Source: Solimonas sp040066175 (GTDB lineage: Bacteria > Pseudomonadota > Gammaproteobacteria > Nevskiales > Nevskiaceae). From it: a stretch of DNA of 64,000 nucleotides. The position numbers and the translations under genes are program-made. Below, one piece after another: positions 24,680 through 33,743 of the stretch. The DNA is taken from contig NZ_JBEAAM010000012.1 in assembly GCF_040066175.1 (NCBI RefSeq), positions 1 through 64,000 on the forward strand, read 5' to 3'. The stretch's first letter is position 1. Each line of letters starts with the position of its first letter. The notes beneath the pieces are model-generated. The model was not told the DNA's origin and searched no databases. It saw only the letters and a program-made list of their open reading frames with translations.

Positions 24680-27349
24680 TCAGACCGTCCATGGAGAAGC
24701 ACGATCCGGCTTGATGCCGTAGATCTTGATCGCCTGGCCGACACGCTCGGCCGGCACGAGCTTCTGTTCGGCCAGCGCCTTGAGCGCCTTGACCACGATC
24801 CAGCGGCGGTCGATCTCGAAGAAGTCGCGCAGCGCCGGGCGGTTGTCGGAGCGGCCGAAGCCGTCGGTGCCGAGCACGTGGTAGGGAAGCGGCACGTAGG
24901 GCCGGATCTGCTCCGGGTAGGCGCGCACCCAGTCGGTCGAGGCGATCGCCGGGCCGGTCATGCCGCCCAGGCATTCCTCGACATAGGACTTGCGCGGCTT
25001 GTCCTGCGGATGCAGCAGGTTCCAGCGCTCGGTCTCGCGGCCGTCGCGCGCCAACTCGGTGAAGCTCGGCACGCTCCAGACGTCGCTGGTCACGCCCCAT
25101 TCCTCCTTGAGCAGGTCGGATGCGGCGACGACCTCGCGCAGGATGCTGCCGGAGCCGAGCAGCTGCACGTGGGCCTTGGCCGCGTTGTCCTCGGCACGCA
25201 GCAGGTACATGCCCTTGACGATGCCGGATTCCGCGCCCGGCGGCATCGGCGGGTGCGCGTAGTTCTCGTTGTAGAGCGTGACGTAGTAATAGACGTCGCG
25301 GTGCTCGACGTACATCTCGCGCATGCCGTGCTGCAGGATCACCGCCAGCTCATAGGCGTAGGCCGGATCGTAGCTGCGACAGTTGGGCACTACCGCGCTC
25401 ATCACGTGCGAATGGCCATCCTCGTGCTGCAGGCCCTCGCCGTTGAGTGTCGTGCGGCCGGCGGTCGCGCCGAGCAGGAAGCCGCGTGCGCGCATGTCGC
25501 CGGCGGCCCAGGCCAGGTCGGCGATGCGCTGGAAGCCGAACATCGAGTAGAAGATGTAGAACGGCAGCAGCGAGACGCCGTGGTTGGCGTAGGCGGTCGC
25601 CGCGGCGATCCAAGACGACATCGCGCCGGCCTCGGTGATGCCTTCCTCGAGGATCTGGCCCTTGATGTCCTCCTTGTAGAACGCCAGCTGGTCGGCGTCC
25701 TCCGGGTTGTACTTCTGGCCGACGATTGAATAGATGCCCAGCGAGCGGAACATGCCCTCCATGCCGAAGGTGCGCGCCTCGTCGGGCACGATCGGCACGA
25801 CGCGCTTGCCGATGCTCTTGTCGCGGCACAGCGTCTGCAGCATCTGCACGAAGGCCATCGTCGTGCTGATCTCGCGCTCGGCGGTGCCGGCGATGAGCTT
25901 GTCGAAGGCCGCGAGCGGCGGGATCTCCAGTGTCTCGTTGTGGACGCGACGTGCCGGCAGGAAACCGCCGAGCTGCTGGCGGCGTTCCTTCAGGTAACGG
26001 ATCTCCGGTGAATCGTCCGCGGGGCGGTAGAACGGCGTCTGCGCGATCTGGTCGTCGGAGATCGGGATCTTGAAGCGGTCGCGAAAGGCGCGGAGCGCGT
26101 CCTCGCCGACCTTCTTCTGCTGGTGCGTGATGTTCTGGCCCTCGCCGGCCTCGCCCATGCCGTAGCCCTTCACGGTCTTGGCGAGAATCACCGTCGGCGA
26201 GCCGCTGTGCTTCACCGCAGCCGCGTAGGCGGCGTAGATCTTGTGCGGATCGTGACCGCCGCGGTTGAGCTGCGCGATCTGTTCGTCGCTCCAGCCGGCG
26301 ACCAGGCGCTCCAGCTCCGGATACTTGCCGAAGAAGTGCTGGCGCGTGTACGCGCCGCCCTTGGCCTTGTAGCTCTGGTACTCGCCATCGACGGTTTCGT
26401 TGAAGGCCTGCAGCAGCCTGCCCGACGTGTCCTGCGCGATCAGCGGGTCCCACAGCGAGCCCCAGATCACCTTCAGCACGTTCCAGCCGGCGCCGCGGAA
26501 CACGCCTTCGAGTTCCTGGATGATCTTGCCGTTGCCGCGCACCGGGCCGTCGAGACGCTGCAGGTTGCAATTGACGACGAAGATCAGGTTGTCGAGCTTC
26601 TCGCGTGCGGCGATGTCGATCGCGCCGAGCGATTCGGGTTCGTCCATCTCGCCGTCGCCGCAGAAGCACCAGACCTTGCGGCCGTCCATCGGCGCCAGGC
26701 CGCGGTTTTCCAGGTACTTCATCAGCCGCGCCTGGTAGATCGCGGTGATTGGCCCCAAGCCCATGCTCACCGTCGCGAACTGCCAGAAGTCCGGCATCAG
26801 CCAGCTGTGCGGATAGCTCGACAGGCCCGGTTGCAACGCCTCCATGCGGAAGCGGTTGAGCTGGGCTTCGGTCAGGCGCCCTTCGAGGAAGGCGCGCGCA
26901 TAGATGCCGGGCGTGCAGTGACCTTGGATGTACACCAGGTCCGCGCCCTGCGGATGGTCGGGTCCTTTCCAGAAGTGATTGAAGCCGACGTCGTAGAGCG
27001 TCGCCGCCGACGCGAAGCTGGCGATGTGTCCGCCGATACCGGCGTGCTCGCGGTTGGCGTTGACCACCATCGCCAGCGCGTTCCAGCGAATGATCGAACG
27101 GATCTTCCACTCCAGCGCATGATCCCCGGGCGAGCGTTCTTCGAGCTGTGGCGGGATCGTGTTGAGGTAGGCGGTGTTCGCCGAGAACGGGATGAATGCG
27201 CCGCTGCGGCGCGCCTTCTCGGTCAGGGTTTCGAGCAGGTGGTGCGCACGTTCGGGCCCGGCGTGCTGCAGCACGGCCTGCAGCGCATCGAGCCATTCGC
27301 GCGTTTCCTGCGGGTCGATGTCGGTGATCGGCGGTGTCGGTTCGCTCAC
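24680..27349 (-). CDS. aceE: pyruvate dehydrogenase E1 component, homodimeric type
   Basis: 889-residue thiamine-diphosphate enzyme that decarboxylates pyruvate and acetylates the E2 lipoyl group. It is the single-chain E1 of proteobacteria. The thiamine-binding motif GDGEMDEPES is near 231-240 and runs on to the NCNLQRLDGPVRGNGKI block. HCTPGIYARAFLEGRL and the EDGHSHVMSAVVPNCRSYDPA region are typical. It starts the aceE-aceF operon; the E3 gene is not adjacent in this window. An inverted repeat at 27367-27390 sits just upstream. Length is normal for the family. Confidence 0.97.
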   Translation of the reverse strand: MSEPTPPITDIDPQETREWLDALQAVLQHAGPERAHHLLETLTEKARRSGAFIPFSANTAYLNTIPPQLEERSPGDHALEWKIRSIIRWNALAMVVNANREHAGIGGHIASFASAATLYDVGFNHFWKGPDHPQGADLVYIQGHCTPGIYARAFLEGRLTEAQLNRFRMEALQPGLSSYPHSWLMPDFWQFATVSMGLGPITAIYQARLMKYLENRGLAPMDGRKVWCFCGDGEMDEPESLGAIDIAAREKLDNLIFVVNCNLQRLDGPVRGNGKIIQELEGVFRGAGWNVLKVIWGSLWDPLIAQDTSGRLLQAFNETVDGEYQSYKAKGGAYTRQHFFGKYPELERLVAGWSDEQIAQLNRGGHDPHKIYAAYAAAVKHSGSPTVILAKTVKGYGMGEAGEGQNITHQQKKVGEDALRAFRDRFKIPISDDQIAQTPFYRPADDSPEIRYLKERRQQLGGFLPARRVHNETLEIPPLAAFDKLIAGTAEREISTTMAFVQMLQTLCRDKSIGKRVVPIVPDEARTFGMEGMFRSLGIYSIVGQKYNPEDADQLAFYKEDIKGQILEEGITEAGAMSSWIAAATAYANHGVSLLPFYIFYSMFGFQRIADLAWAAGDMRARGFLLGATAGRTTLNGEGLQHEDGHSHVMSAVVPNCRSYDPAYAYELAVILQHGMREMYVEHRDVYYYVTLYNENYAHPPMPPGAESGIVKGMYLLRAEDNAAKAHVQLLGSGSILREVVAASDLLKEEWGVTSDVWSVPSFTELARDGRETERWNLLHPQDKPRKSYVEECLGGMTGPAIASTDWVRAYPEQIRPYVPLPYHVLGTDGFGRSDNRPALRDFFEIDRRWIVVKALKALAEQKLVPAERVGQAIKIYGIKPDRASPWTV

Positions 27350-27366
27350 GGCAGGTCCCTCGGGGT

Positions 27367-27390
27367 GCGGCGGTCACTGTAGACCGCCGC
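27367..27390. promoter_or_regulatory. inverted repeat upstream of aceE, possible operator
   Basis: GCGGCGGTC (27367-27375) and GACCGCCGC (27382-27390) form a perfect 9-bp inverted repeat around ACTGTA, which reads TACAGT on the minus strand, a -10-like box for aceE. It lies between aceE and the divergent LysR gene. It could be an operator over the promoter or a hairpin in the aceE leader. It does not match the PdhR box. Confidence 0.45.
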
Positions 27391-27447
27391 GCTTCGATAC
27401 GTCCAATATATGAAAAGCCGTTGACTCATCTGTTCGAGATATCGCTG

Positions 27448-28362
27448 ATGGAGCTGCGTCACCTGCGCTACTGCGTCGCCGTCGCCGACGCGCGCCACTT
27501 CACGCGCGCCGCCGAGACCCTGGGCATCGGCCAGCCGCCGCTGTCGCAGCAGATCATGGCGCTGGAGCGCGAACTCGGCACGCCGCTGTTCCGGCGCCTG
27601 CCGCGCGGCGTCGAGCTGACCAGCGCCGGCACCGCCTTCGTCGAGGACGCGCGCCGCATCCTGCGCGACGTCGATCAGGCGACGGCCCGTGCGCGACGCG
27701 TCGCGCGCGGCGAACTGGGCCGCATCCGCATCGGCATGATCAACTCGGCGCCGTTCCACCCGCTGATCCCCAAGGTGATCCGCGAGTTCCGGCGACGCTA
27801 CCCGGCGGTGGCGTTGTCGCTGGAGGAGCGCACGACGCCGGGGCTGGCCGCCGCGGTGCGCAACGACACCGTCGATGCCGCCTTCGTGCGGCCGCTGCTC
27901 GAAGAGGAGCCCGACCTGTGCAGTGAGCCGCTGGTCGCCGAGGACATGGTCGTCGCGCTGCCGTCCGGTCATGCGCTGGCGGCGCGCGTGCGCATCCCGC
28001 TGCTGGCGCTGTCGATCGAGCCCTTCGTGCTGTTCTCGCGCGCGGTCGGCGCCGGCCTGCACGAGGAGATCATCGGCGCCTGCCGCGCTGCGGGCTTCGC
28101 GCCGCGCGTGGTGCAGGAGGCCTCGCAGGTCACGTCCATCGTCAACCTGGTCGCCGCCGGGCTGGGCGTGTCGATCGTGCCGGCGTCGATGCAGCGCGTG
28201 CACACCGAGGGCGTCAGCTACCGGCCGATCCAGCGGCCGGTGCCCAAGGCGCGGCTGTCGCTGATCTACCGCAGCGCGGACAGCGGCGCCCCGCATATCC
28301 TCAACCTGCTGGCGCTGACCCGCCAGCTGACCGCGCCGCGCGAGCGGGTGCGGCGGGCATAA
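27448..28362 (+). CDS. LysR family transcriptional regulator
   Basis: 304 residues. The N-terminal winged helix-turn-helix (1-60) begins MELRHLRYCVAVADARHFTRAAETLGIGQPPLSQQI, which groups it with the BenM/CatM/AlsR-like regulators. An effector-binding domain (about 90-295) follows (GMINSAPFHPLIPKVIREFRRRYP). It is divergent from aceE-aceF and only 23 bp upstream of the acetyl-CoA hydrolase/transferase gene, so a role in controlling acetyl-CoA, acetate or pyruvate metabolism is likely but inferred. The ATG at 27448 was chosen because the typical LysR N-terminus starts there. Confidence 0.92.
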   Translation: MELRHLRYCVAVADARHFTRAAETLGIGQPPLSQQIMALERELGTPLFRRLPRGVELTSAGTAFVEDARRILRDVDQATARARRVARGELGRIRIGMINSAPFHPLIPKVIREFRRRYPAVALSLEERTTPGLAAAVRNDTVDAAFVRPLLEEEPDLCSEPLVAEDMVVALPSGHALAARVRIPLLALSIEPFVLFSRAVGAGLHEEIIGACRAAGFAPRVVQEASQVTSIVNLVAAGLGVSIVPASMQRVHTEGVSYRPIQRPVPKARLSLIYRSADSGAPHILNLLALTRQLTAPRERVRRA

Positions 28363-28385
28363 TCCGTGCGCACGCAGGAGATTCC

Positions 28386-30548
28386 ATGCAGACCTTGCCG
28401 CTGGTGCTGGACGATGTCGAAGCCGCCGTCGATCGCATCCTCGGGCGCATCGGCCGGCACATCGTGCTCGGCCTGCCGCTCGGCCTGGGCAAGCCGGTCG
28501 AGCTGGTCAACGCGATCTACCGCCGCGCGCTCAACGACCACTCGATCCATCTGACGATCCTGACCGCGCTGTCGCTGGAGAAGCCGTCGGGCGACAGCCC
28601 GATCGAACGGGCCTTCCTCGAACCCTTCGTCGCGCGCGTCTTCGCCGGTGTGCCCGAGCTGGCGTACATGCAGGCGCTGCGCGACGGCAGCCTGCCGGCC
28701 AACGTCGAGGTCTGCGAGTTCTACTTCAAACCGGGCGCAATGCTGCACAACCGCCACGCGCAGCAGCACTACGTCAGCAGCAACTACACGCACGCCGCGC
28801 GCGACGTCTTCAACCGCGGCTGCAACGTCGTCGCGCAGATCGTCGCCAAGCGGGGCAGCGGCGCAGGCACCCGTTACAGTCTGTCGAGCAACCCGGACAC
28901 CGGCCCCGAGCTGATCGAGCTGCTGCGTGCGAGCGGCCGGCCGCACGTCAAGATCGCCGTCGTCAACCAGAACCTGCCGTACATGGGCAACGACGCCGAG
29001 GTGATGCCGGACCTGTTCGACCTCGTCGTCGATGATCCGCGCTACACGACGCCGCTGTTCCCGACGCCGAAGATTCCGGTGACGACGGCCGACTATCACA
29101 TCGGGTTCAACGCCAGCGCCCTGGTGCGCGACGGCGGCACGCTGCAGATCGGCATCGGCAGCCTCGGCGACGCGATCGTGCACGCGCTGAAGCTGCGCCA
29201 CAGCGCGCCGGAGAACTACCGCGCCGTGCTCGGCGACCTCGGCCTGCTGGCGCGCAGCAGCGCGCTGATCGAGTCGGTCGGCGGCACCGGAGCGTTCGAG
29301 CAGGGCCTGTACGGCTCGACCGAGATGTTCGTCGATGGCTTCTGGCATCTGCTGCGCGCCGGCATCCTCAAGCGCCGCGTGTACGACTTCTGGGCGCTGC
29401 AGCAGCTGATCAACGAAGGGCGCTGCGACCCGCAGGCGCTGACCGCCGATGTTCTGGAAGGGCTCGACGAACTCGGCGTACGCGTCATTCGCACGAAGGA
29501 CTTCGAGATCCTCCAGCATCACGGCTTCTTCCGCGACGACGTGCGCTACGACGAGGGTCACATCACCGCGCCGGATGGCGCGCGCGCCATCGCCAACGTC
29601 GCCAATCCGGCGTCGCGCCGCGTGATGGCGCGCTGCCTCGGCGAGCGTCTGCGCAACGGCATCGTCCTGCACGGCGGCTTCTTCCTCGGACCCGCGGATT
29701 TCTACGAAGGCCTGCGCACGCTCGACGAAGCCACGCGCGCGTCGATCTGTATGACCAGCGTGTACAAGACCAACCAGCTCGACCACAACCCGCGCCTCTA
29801 CCAGCAGCAGCGCCGCGACGCGCGCTTCATCAACACCGGCATGATCGCGACGCTCTCCGGCGCGGTCTGCTCCGATGGCTTGGCCGACCTGCGCGTCGTT
29901 TCCGGCGTCGGCGGCCAGTACAACTTCGTGGCGATGGCGCATCACCTGAGCACCGGCCGCTCGATCCTGCTGATCCGCGCGGTGCGCGAAGCCGATGGCA
30001 AGCCGGCGCAGAGCAACATCGTGCTCCACTACGGCCACATCACCATTCCCCGCCACCTGCGCGACATCGTCGTCACCGAGTACGGCATCGCCGACCTGCG
30101 CTCGAAAACCGACAGCGAGGTCGCCAAGGCGATGATCCACATCGCCGATTCGCGCTTCCAGGAGGAACTGCTCGCGCAGGCGCAGCGCGCCGGCAAGATC
30201 GAGTCCGGCTACGTCATCCCCGAGGCTTACCGCCACAACACGCCGGAGGCACTGGAACGGCGCATCGCCGGATACCGTGCGGCCGGCCTGTTCCCGGCGT
30301 TTCCGCTGGGCTGCGACTTCACCGACGACGAGCTGGTGCTGGCCCGGGCGCTGAAGACCGTGCAGGCCAAGGCGCACGCGACGCCCAAGTGGAAACTGCT
30401 GCTGGATCTCGCGCGCTTCCGCGCCGCCGACATCCCGGCCAGCACGCGGCCGCACCTGGCGCGCGTCAGGCTCGATGCGCCCGCCACGCTGCAGGACAAG
30501 GTCGCACGCATGCTGCTCGTCGAAGCACTGCGCGCCGGCGGCACCTGA
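28386..30548 (+). CDS. acetyl-CoA hydrolase/transferase family protein
   Basis: 720 residues, about 200 longer than the common 500-residue members but with the same core. The family moves CoA between acyl groups or hydrolyses acetyl-CoA. N-terminal CoA-transferase motifs include HIVLGLPLGLGKPVELVNAIYRR. The C-terminal half has VSGVGGQYNF, IVVTEYGIADLRSKTDSE and the acidic patch GLYGSTEMFVDGF, where the glutamate is a candidate catalytic residue. Probably in one operon with the LysR gene. The substrate cannot be read from the sequence; acetate or short-chain acyl-CoA is likely. Confidence 0.85.
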   Translation: MQTLPLVLDDVEAAVDRILGRIGRHIVLGLPLGLGKPVELVNAIYRRALNDHSIHLTILTALSLEKPSGDSPIERAFLEPFVARVFAGVPELAYMQALRDGSLPANVEVCEFYFKPGAMLHNRHAQQHYVSSNYTHAARDVFNRGCNVVAQIVAKRGSGAGTRYSLSSNPDTGPELIELLRASGRPHVKIAVVNQNLPYMGNDAEVMPDLFDLVVDDPRYTTPLFPTPKIPVTTADYHIGFNASALVRDGGTLQIGIGSLGDAIVHALKLRHSAPENYRAVLGDLGLLARSSALIESVGGTGAFEQGLYGSTEMFVDGFWHLLRAGILKRRVYDFWALQQLINEGRCDPQALTADVLEGLDELGVRVIRTKDFEILQHHGFFRDDVRYDEGHITAPDGARAIANVANPASRRVMARCLGERLRNGIVLHGGFFLGPADFYEGLRTLDEATRASICMTSVYKTNQLDHNPRLYQQQRRDARFINTGMIATLSGAVCSDGLADLRVVSGVGGQYNFVAMAHHLSTGRSILLIRAVREADGKPAQSNIVLHYGHITIPRHLRDIVVTEYGIADLRSKTDSEVAKAMIHIADSRFQEELLAQAQRAGKIESGYVIPEAYRHNTPEALERRIAGYRAAGLFPAFPLGCDFTDDELVLARALKTVQAKAHATPKWKLLLDLARFRAADIPASTRPHLARVRLDAPATLQDKVARMLLVEALRAGGT

Positions 30549-30554
30549 GCCGAA

Positions 30555-31085
30555 CTATCCGCCCTTGCCGCGCGGCGACAAGTCGATCAGCTCCGGCTGA
30601 TAGCCGCGCGAGTGCAGCCAGTCGCGCAGTGCCAGCCCGGTCGCCGCCGGCCAGTAGCGCGCCTTCTCGGGCGCGACGCGGATGTACTCGGATAATTCCT
30701 CGTTGAGCACGATCTCGCCTTCGGCGACGACGTGATAGGCGACGATCAGCTGGTTCATGCGCTCGAAGGTGTAGTGGCCGATGAAGGCCGGCGACTGCGC
30801 CTTGAGGCCCAGTTCCTCCTCGACCTCGCGCAGCACCGCTTCGGCCGGATCCTCGTTGCGTTCGAGAAAGCCGGTGATCAGGCCGAAGAAGCGCTGCGGC
30901 CACAGCGCGTTACGCGCCAGCACGATCTGGCCCTCGTGCTCGACCACCGCTGCAACCACCGGCGTCGGGTTGTCCCAGTGCACGAAACCGCAGGCCTGGT
31001 CCGGGCACACCCGGCGCACCAGGCCACCCTGCTCGCGCTCGATCAGCGGGCGCGCGCAGCGCGGGCAGAACTTGAAGGCGGTCAT
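30555..31085 (-). CDS. Nudix hydrolase with zinc ribbon
   Basis: 176-residue hydrolase of nucleoside diphosphate-X compounds. The N-terminal zinc ribbon has C7, C10, C27 and C32. The Nudix box GFLERNEDPAEAVLREVEEELG lies near 72-93 and keeps the REVEEE metal-binding glutamates. The layout resembles NudC-type NADH pyrophosphatases, but the protein is shorter and lacks their N-terminal domain, so NAD specificity is not certain. Its ATG overlaps the stop of the methyltransferase gene (ATGA), so its translation may now depend on the restriction-modification transcript. Confidence 0.9.
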   Translation of the reverse strand: MTAFKFCPRCARPLIEREQGGLVRRVCPDQACGFVHWDNPTPVVAAVVEHEGQIVLARNALWPQRFFGLITGFLERNEDPAEAVLREVEEELGLKAQSPAFIGHYTFERMNQLIVAYHVVAEGEIVLNEELSEYIRVAPEKARYWPAATGLALRDWLHSRGYQPELIDLSPRGKGG

Positions 31086-32710
31086 GCGGGAATCGGCGAT
31101 GACGTTCGGGTCTTCATCGTAGCAAGCCGCTCCGTAGGCGACTCCGCGAGGAGCGAAAGTTGTTCAGTCCGGATCACAGAGCTTGAGCGTTGCAAGAGCT
31201 CCGCAATGAACGCGGCCGGCACGTTGCCAAGCTCGCGGGGTTCGAGTTTGTGCAGGCCGCCGCCATAGACGCGACCCTCACCGAGTAAGACGTCGTGCGG
31301 CAACTCATTCAGTGCGCTCCAGACCCTGCGCAGAAGACCCGGGTTGCGATCCATTTCACGCGCCATGAGCGGTGTCGGGTAGAGAGCCAGGTACACGTTC
31401 GTCACCGTGGCGCGTGAGCCATTGAGAATGAACCGAAAAGGCCTGCCTCTCCGCGAGTCGCCGCGTCCGAGGTAAGTGCAGACGATGGGTGCGGCTCGCC
31501 GGTCTTCCTGGCCATACCAGAGGCTGCGATGTGCGCACAGATAACGCTGCGGCAAGCCCTTCGCTTTTCCCTCTTCCAGATAGTCTGCAAGTGCCGGATA
31601 GCGTCTTCGAACCTCGTGCTCGGGAAGCTTCGTATCGAGCAGAAAGAGGCGGCTGTCGATGTCGGGCGAGCCATCCTCCAAACCCCTGATTTCATCGACA
31701 GGGAGGTATCGTGGGCTTGGCAGAATCGGGGTGAAGACCTCCATAGGCAAACCACGACGGACAATCTCTTCCTCAGCAAGGATGAAGAAGCTGTTGTCGC
31801 CCGTGGCGATGCCGCGCTTGATGTTGAAAAACTCGGCGAGTGTCGGGACCTCAGTGCGATGACGCACGTCAGCCACGGGAAAGCGGGTCCACTTCGGTTC
31901 GCGCGCGAGAGCGCGCGTCGAGATGAGACGCGTCATCCGGGGCTTTCCGAGCGTACCGCCGAAGCTGAATTTCACTTCGTGGTCGGCAGGGGGCGGCTCA
32001 TTGCGAAACCAGACGATGGCGGAGGAGACAAGGGCGTCGGCAAACTGCACATCGTTGGGATCAAAACGATGGATGTGCAGGAGCGTCACCCGATCCAGCA
32101 GATATCGCTTGACCGCCTCCCCGTAGTTCACATCCATGAACTCGCTTGGGATGAGCCAGCCGGCAATACCGCCCTCGGTCATCCAGGCGTGGGCTAATCC
32201 GAGGAAGTGACAGTAAAGACCCGCAAGGCCACTGAGTTTCATCCCGCTAAGCTGCAACGTACGCGCTTGCAGGTAAGCCTTGTCGCCATTCTGCAGGTGA
32301 TGGTGCCGCACGTAAGGGGGATTACAGATCACGACGTTGAAACGCGGCAACGGTTTTGCATGCGTGAAGTCGGCGATCGTCAGCGCGAAACGCGCGTCTT
32401 TCCAAAAGTTCGTCGCGGCTGCACCGTAATGGGGATCGATCTCGAAGCCGGCGGCTTCGGCAATGCGCTCGTTGGGCACGATGCGGAGAAGTGCCGAATA
32501 GAACGCGCCCGTACCGAATGCCGGATCGAGGAAACGTAGCTTGGCGCCCGAAGGCGCAAGGGCCGCGGCGTAGCCGACAATGTCCTCGGCAAGGTCCGTT
32601 GGCGTCGCGAACTGGCCGAAGCGGTTGCGCTCGGTCGGCGACTTCGCCGCATCTAGACAAGCTTGCAGCGCGAGGCGTTCCTGCTCTCTCGTGGCGTTGG
32701 GGTCAGACAC
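31082..32710 (-). CDS. XamI-type DNA adenine-N6 methyltransferase
   Basis: 542 residues from a GTG at 32710, two bases after the endonuclease stop. SAM-binding motif I is DPAFGTGAFYSALL (about 64-77), and catalytic motif IV is NPPYVRHHHL near 131, an N6-adenine (gamma-like) arrangement. RNRFGQFATPTDLAEDIV near 29-46 is typical of Eco57I/XamI-type methylases, and the C-terminal half should carry target recognition. By homology with XamI the expected target is GTCGAC. The G+C content is lower than that of neighbours, suggesting acquisition. The gene looks intact although its partner is broken. Confidence 0.88.
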   Translation of the reverse strand: MSDPNATREQERLALQACLDAAKSPTERNRFGQFATPTDLAEDIVGYAAALAPSGAKLRFLDPAFGTGAFYSALLRIVPNERIAEAAGFEIDPHYGAAATNFWKDARFALTIADFTHAKPLPRFNVVICNPPYVRHHHLQNGDKAYLQARTLQLSGMKLSGLAGLYCHFLGLAHAWMTEGGIAGWLIPSEFMDVNYGEAVKRYLLDRVTLLHIHRFDPNDVQFADALVSSAIVWFRNEPPPADHEVKFSFGGTLGKPRMTRLISTRALAREPKWTRFPVADVRHRTEVPTLAEFFNIKRGIATGDNSFFILAEEEIVRRGLPMEVFTPILPSPRYLPVDEIRGLEDGSPDIDSRLFLLDTKLPEHEVRRRYPALADYLEEGKAKGLPQRYLCAHRSLWYGQEDRRAAPIVCTYLGRGDSRRGRPFRFILNGSRATVTNVYLALYPTPLMAREMDRNPGLLRRVWSALNELPHDVLLGEGRVYGGGLHKLEPRELGNVPAAFIAELLQRSSSVIRTEQLSLLAESPTERLATMKTRTSSPIPA

Positions 32711-32712
32711 GT

Positions 32713-33678
32713 TCAAAGTCCGAATTTCGCGAGATCGTCGATGCGGTGCTCCCAAACCCAGTCGATGCCTTCGGCAGCCTCGTATCCCAGATAACCGCTG
32801 TCGAAGTATCCGCAGAGGAATAGATTGAACTGTACCTTCTTCCCGTAGGCGCCGCGGAGCTGAGTCATCTTGACCGCCTCTTCTTTGCGGCGCTTGTTGG
32901 TGTTTGTGAAGTCACCCGCAGACTTCGCCTCGAAGAACACCGGAAAACCGTCCTTCTTGGCCGTCTTCGGATTAACGGCGGCGTCGATCGGAATGTTGAC
33001 CGACTGCGCGCCGCCCTTGAGCCGGACGGGAACGTTCATGCGGAAGCTGAACGTGCCGGGTGGCATCGTGTCGAACCTTGCCCCGTCGCTGGCGACGAGT
33101 TGCTTGTAGCCACGCGCCTCAAGCCATTTCTTGATGGCCGCCAGTTGCCGCTGCTCTTGCGCGTTGCGGATGATCGGGCTGGCGACCGCCCCGCAGAGCC
33201 GGTCCGCGACGATCGTGGCGGCTCAGTGGATTTCGGTCTCGGTCGCCGGGGAGTCTTTGCGCGATAGCCAGACAAAGATGTCCGGATCGGCCATCTTCTC
33301 GATGATTGCCGTGATGCGCGCGAGCTCGTTGTCGGCCGCCGCTTGCGTCATGCGCACAGGGAGCTTCCTTCGCGTCTCCATACCTTTCACGAGCGTGCTC
33401 GAAATACCCGCGAGACCAATCAGGCGATCGACCGCGAGCGGCGGACAGGTCGACATGTGGAGCGTTGGAAGAATCTCCGGGTGCCGTCTCAGCATCGCGG
33501 GCTGTATGTTCGTGAGGTTGTCGGTCGAACGCAGGGTTGACTCGACATCCTGGGTGGTCGGCACGCGCGTCTCGCGAAAGGCTTTTGGTGCAAAGTTCAT
33601 GAACCAGTCGTTGTACATGTCGACTGATGCGGCGATATCGGCCTTCCACCTGCCCGGCTTGTCTCGATTGACGGCCAT
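32713..33678 (-). pseudogene. XamI-type restriction endonuclease, broken by in-frame TGA
   Basis: The frame from 33678 reads as an XamI-family type II endonuclease (starting MAVNRDKPGRWKADIAASVDMYNDWF) for 151 codons to ...ETEIH, then a single TGA at 33225-33223. The same frame stays open for about 170 more codons (AATIVADRLCGAVASPI...KKDGFPVFFEAKSAGDF) to the true end at 32713. The total of about 321 residues is normal for the family. The second part holds the likely nuclease core (FPVFFEAKSAG). One CGA-to-TGA change would explain it. Enzyme activity should be lost unless the stop is a sequencing error. Confidence 0.85.
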
Positions 33679-33743
33679 TCGCTGCGCACTCTCCGGCTAG
33701 AAAATCAACTCGACACCCGATTGTCGGCCATCGCGCATATGGC

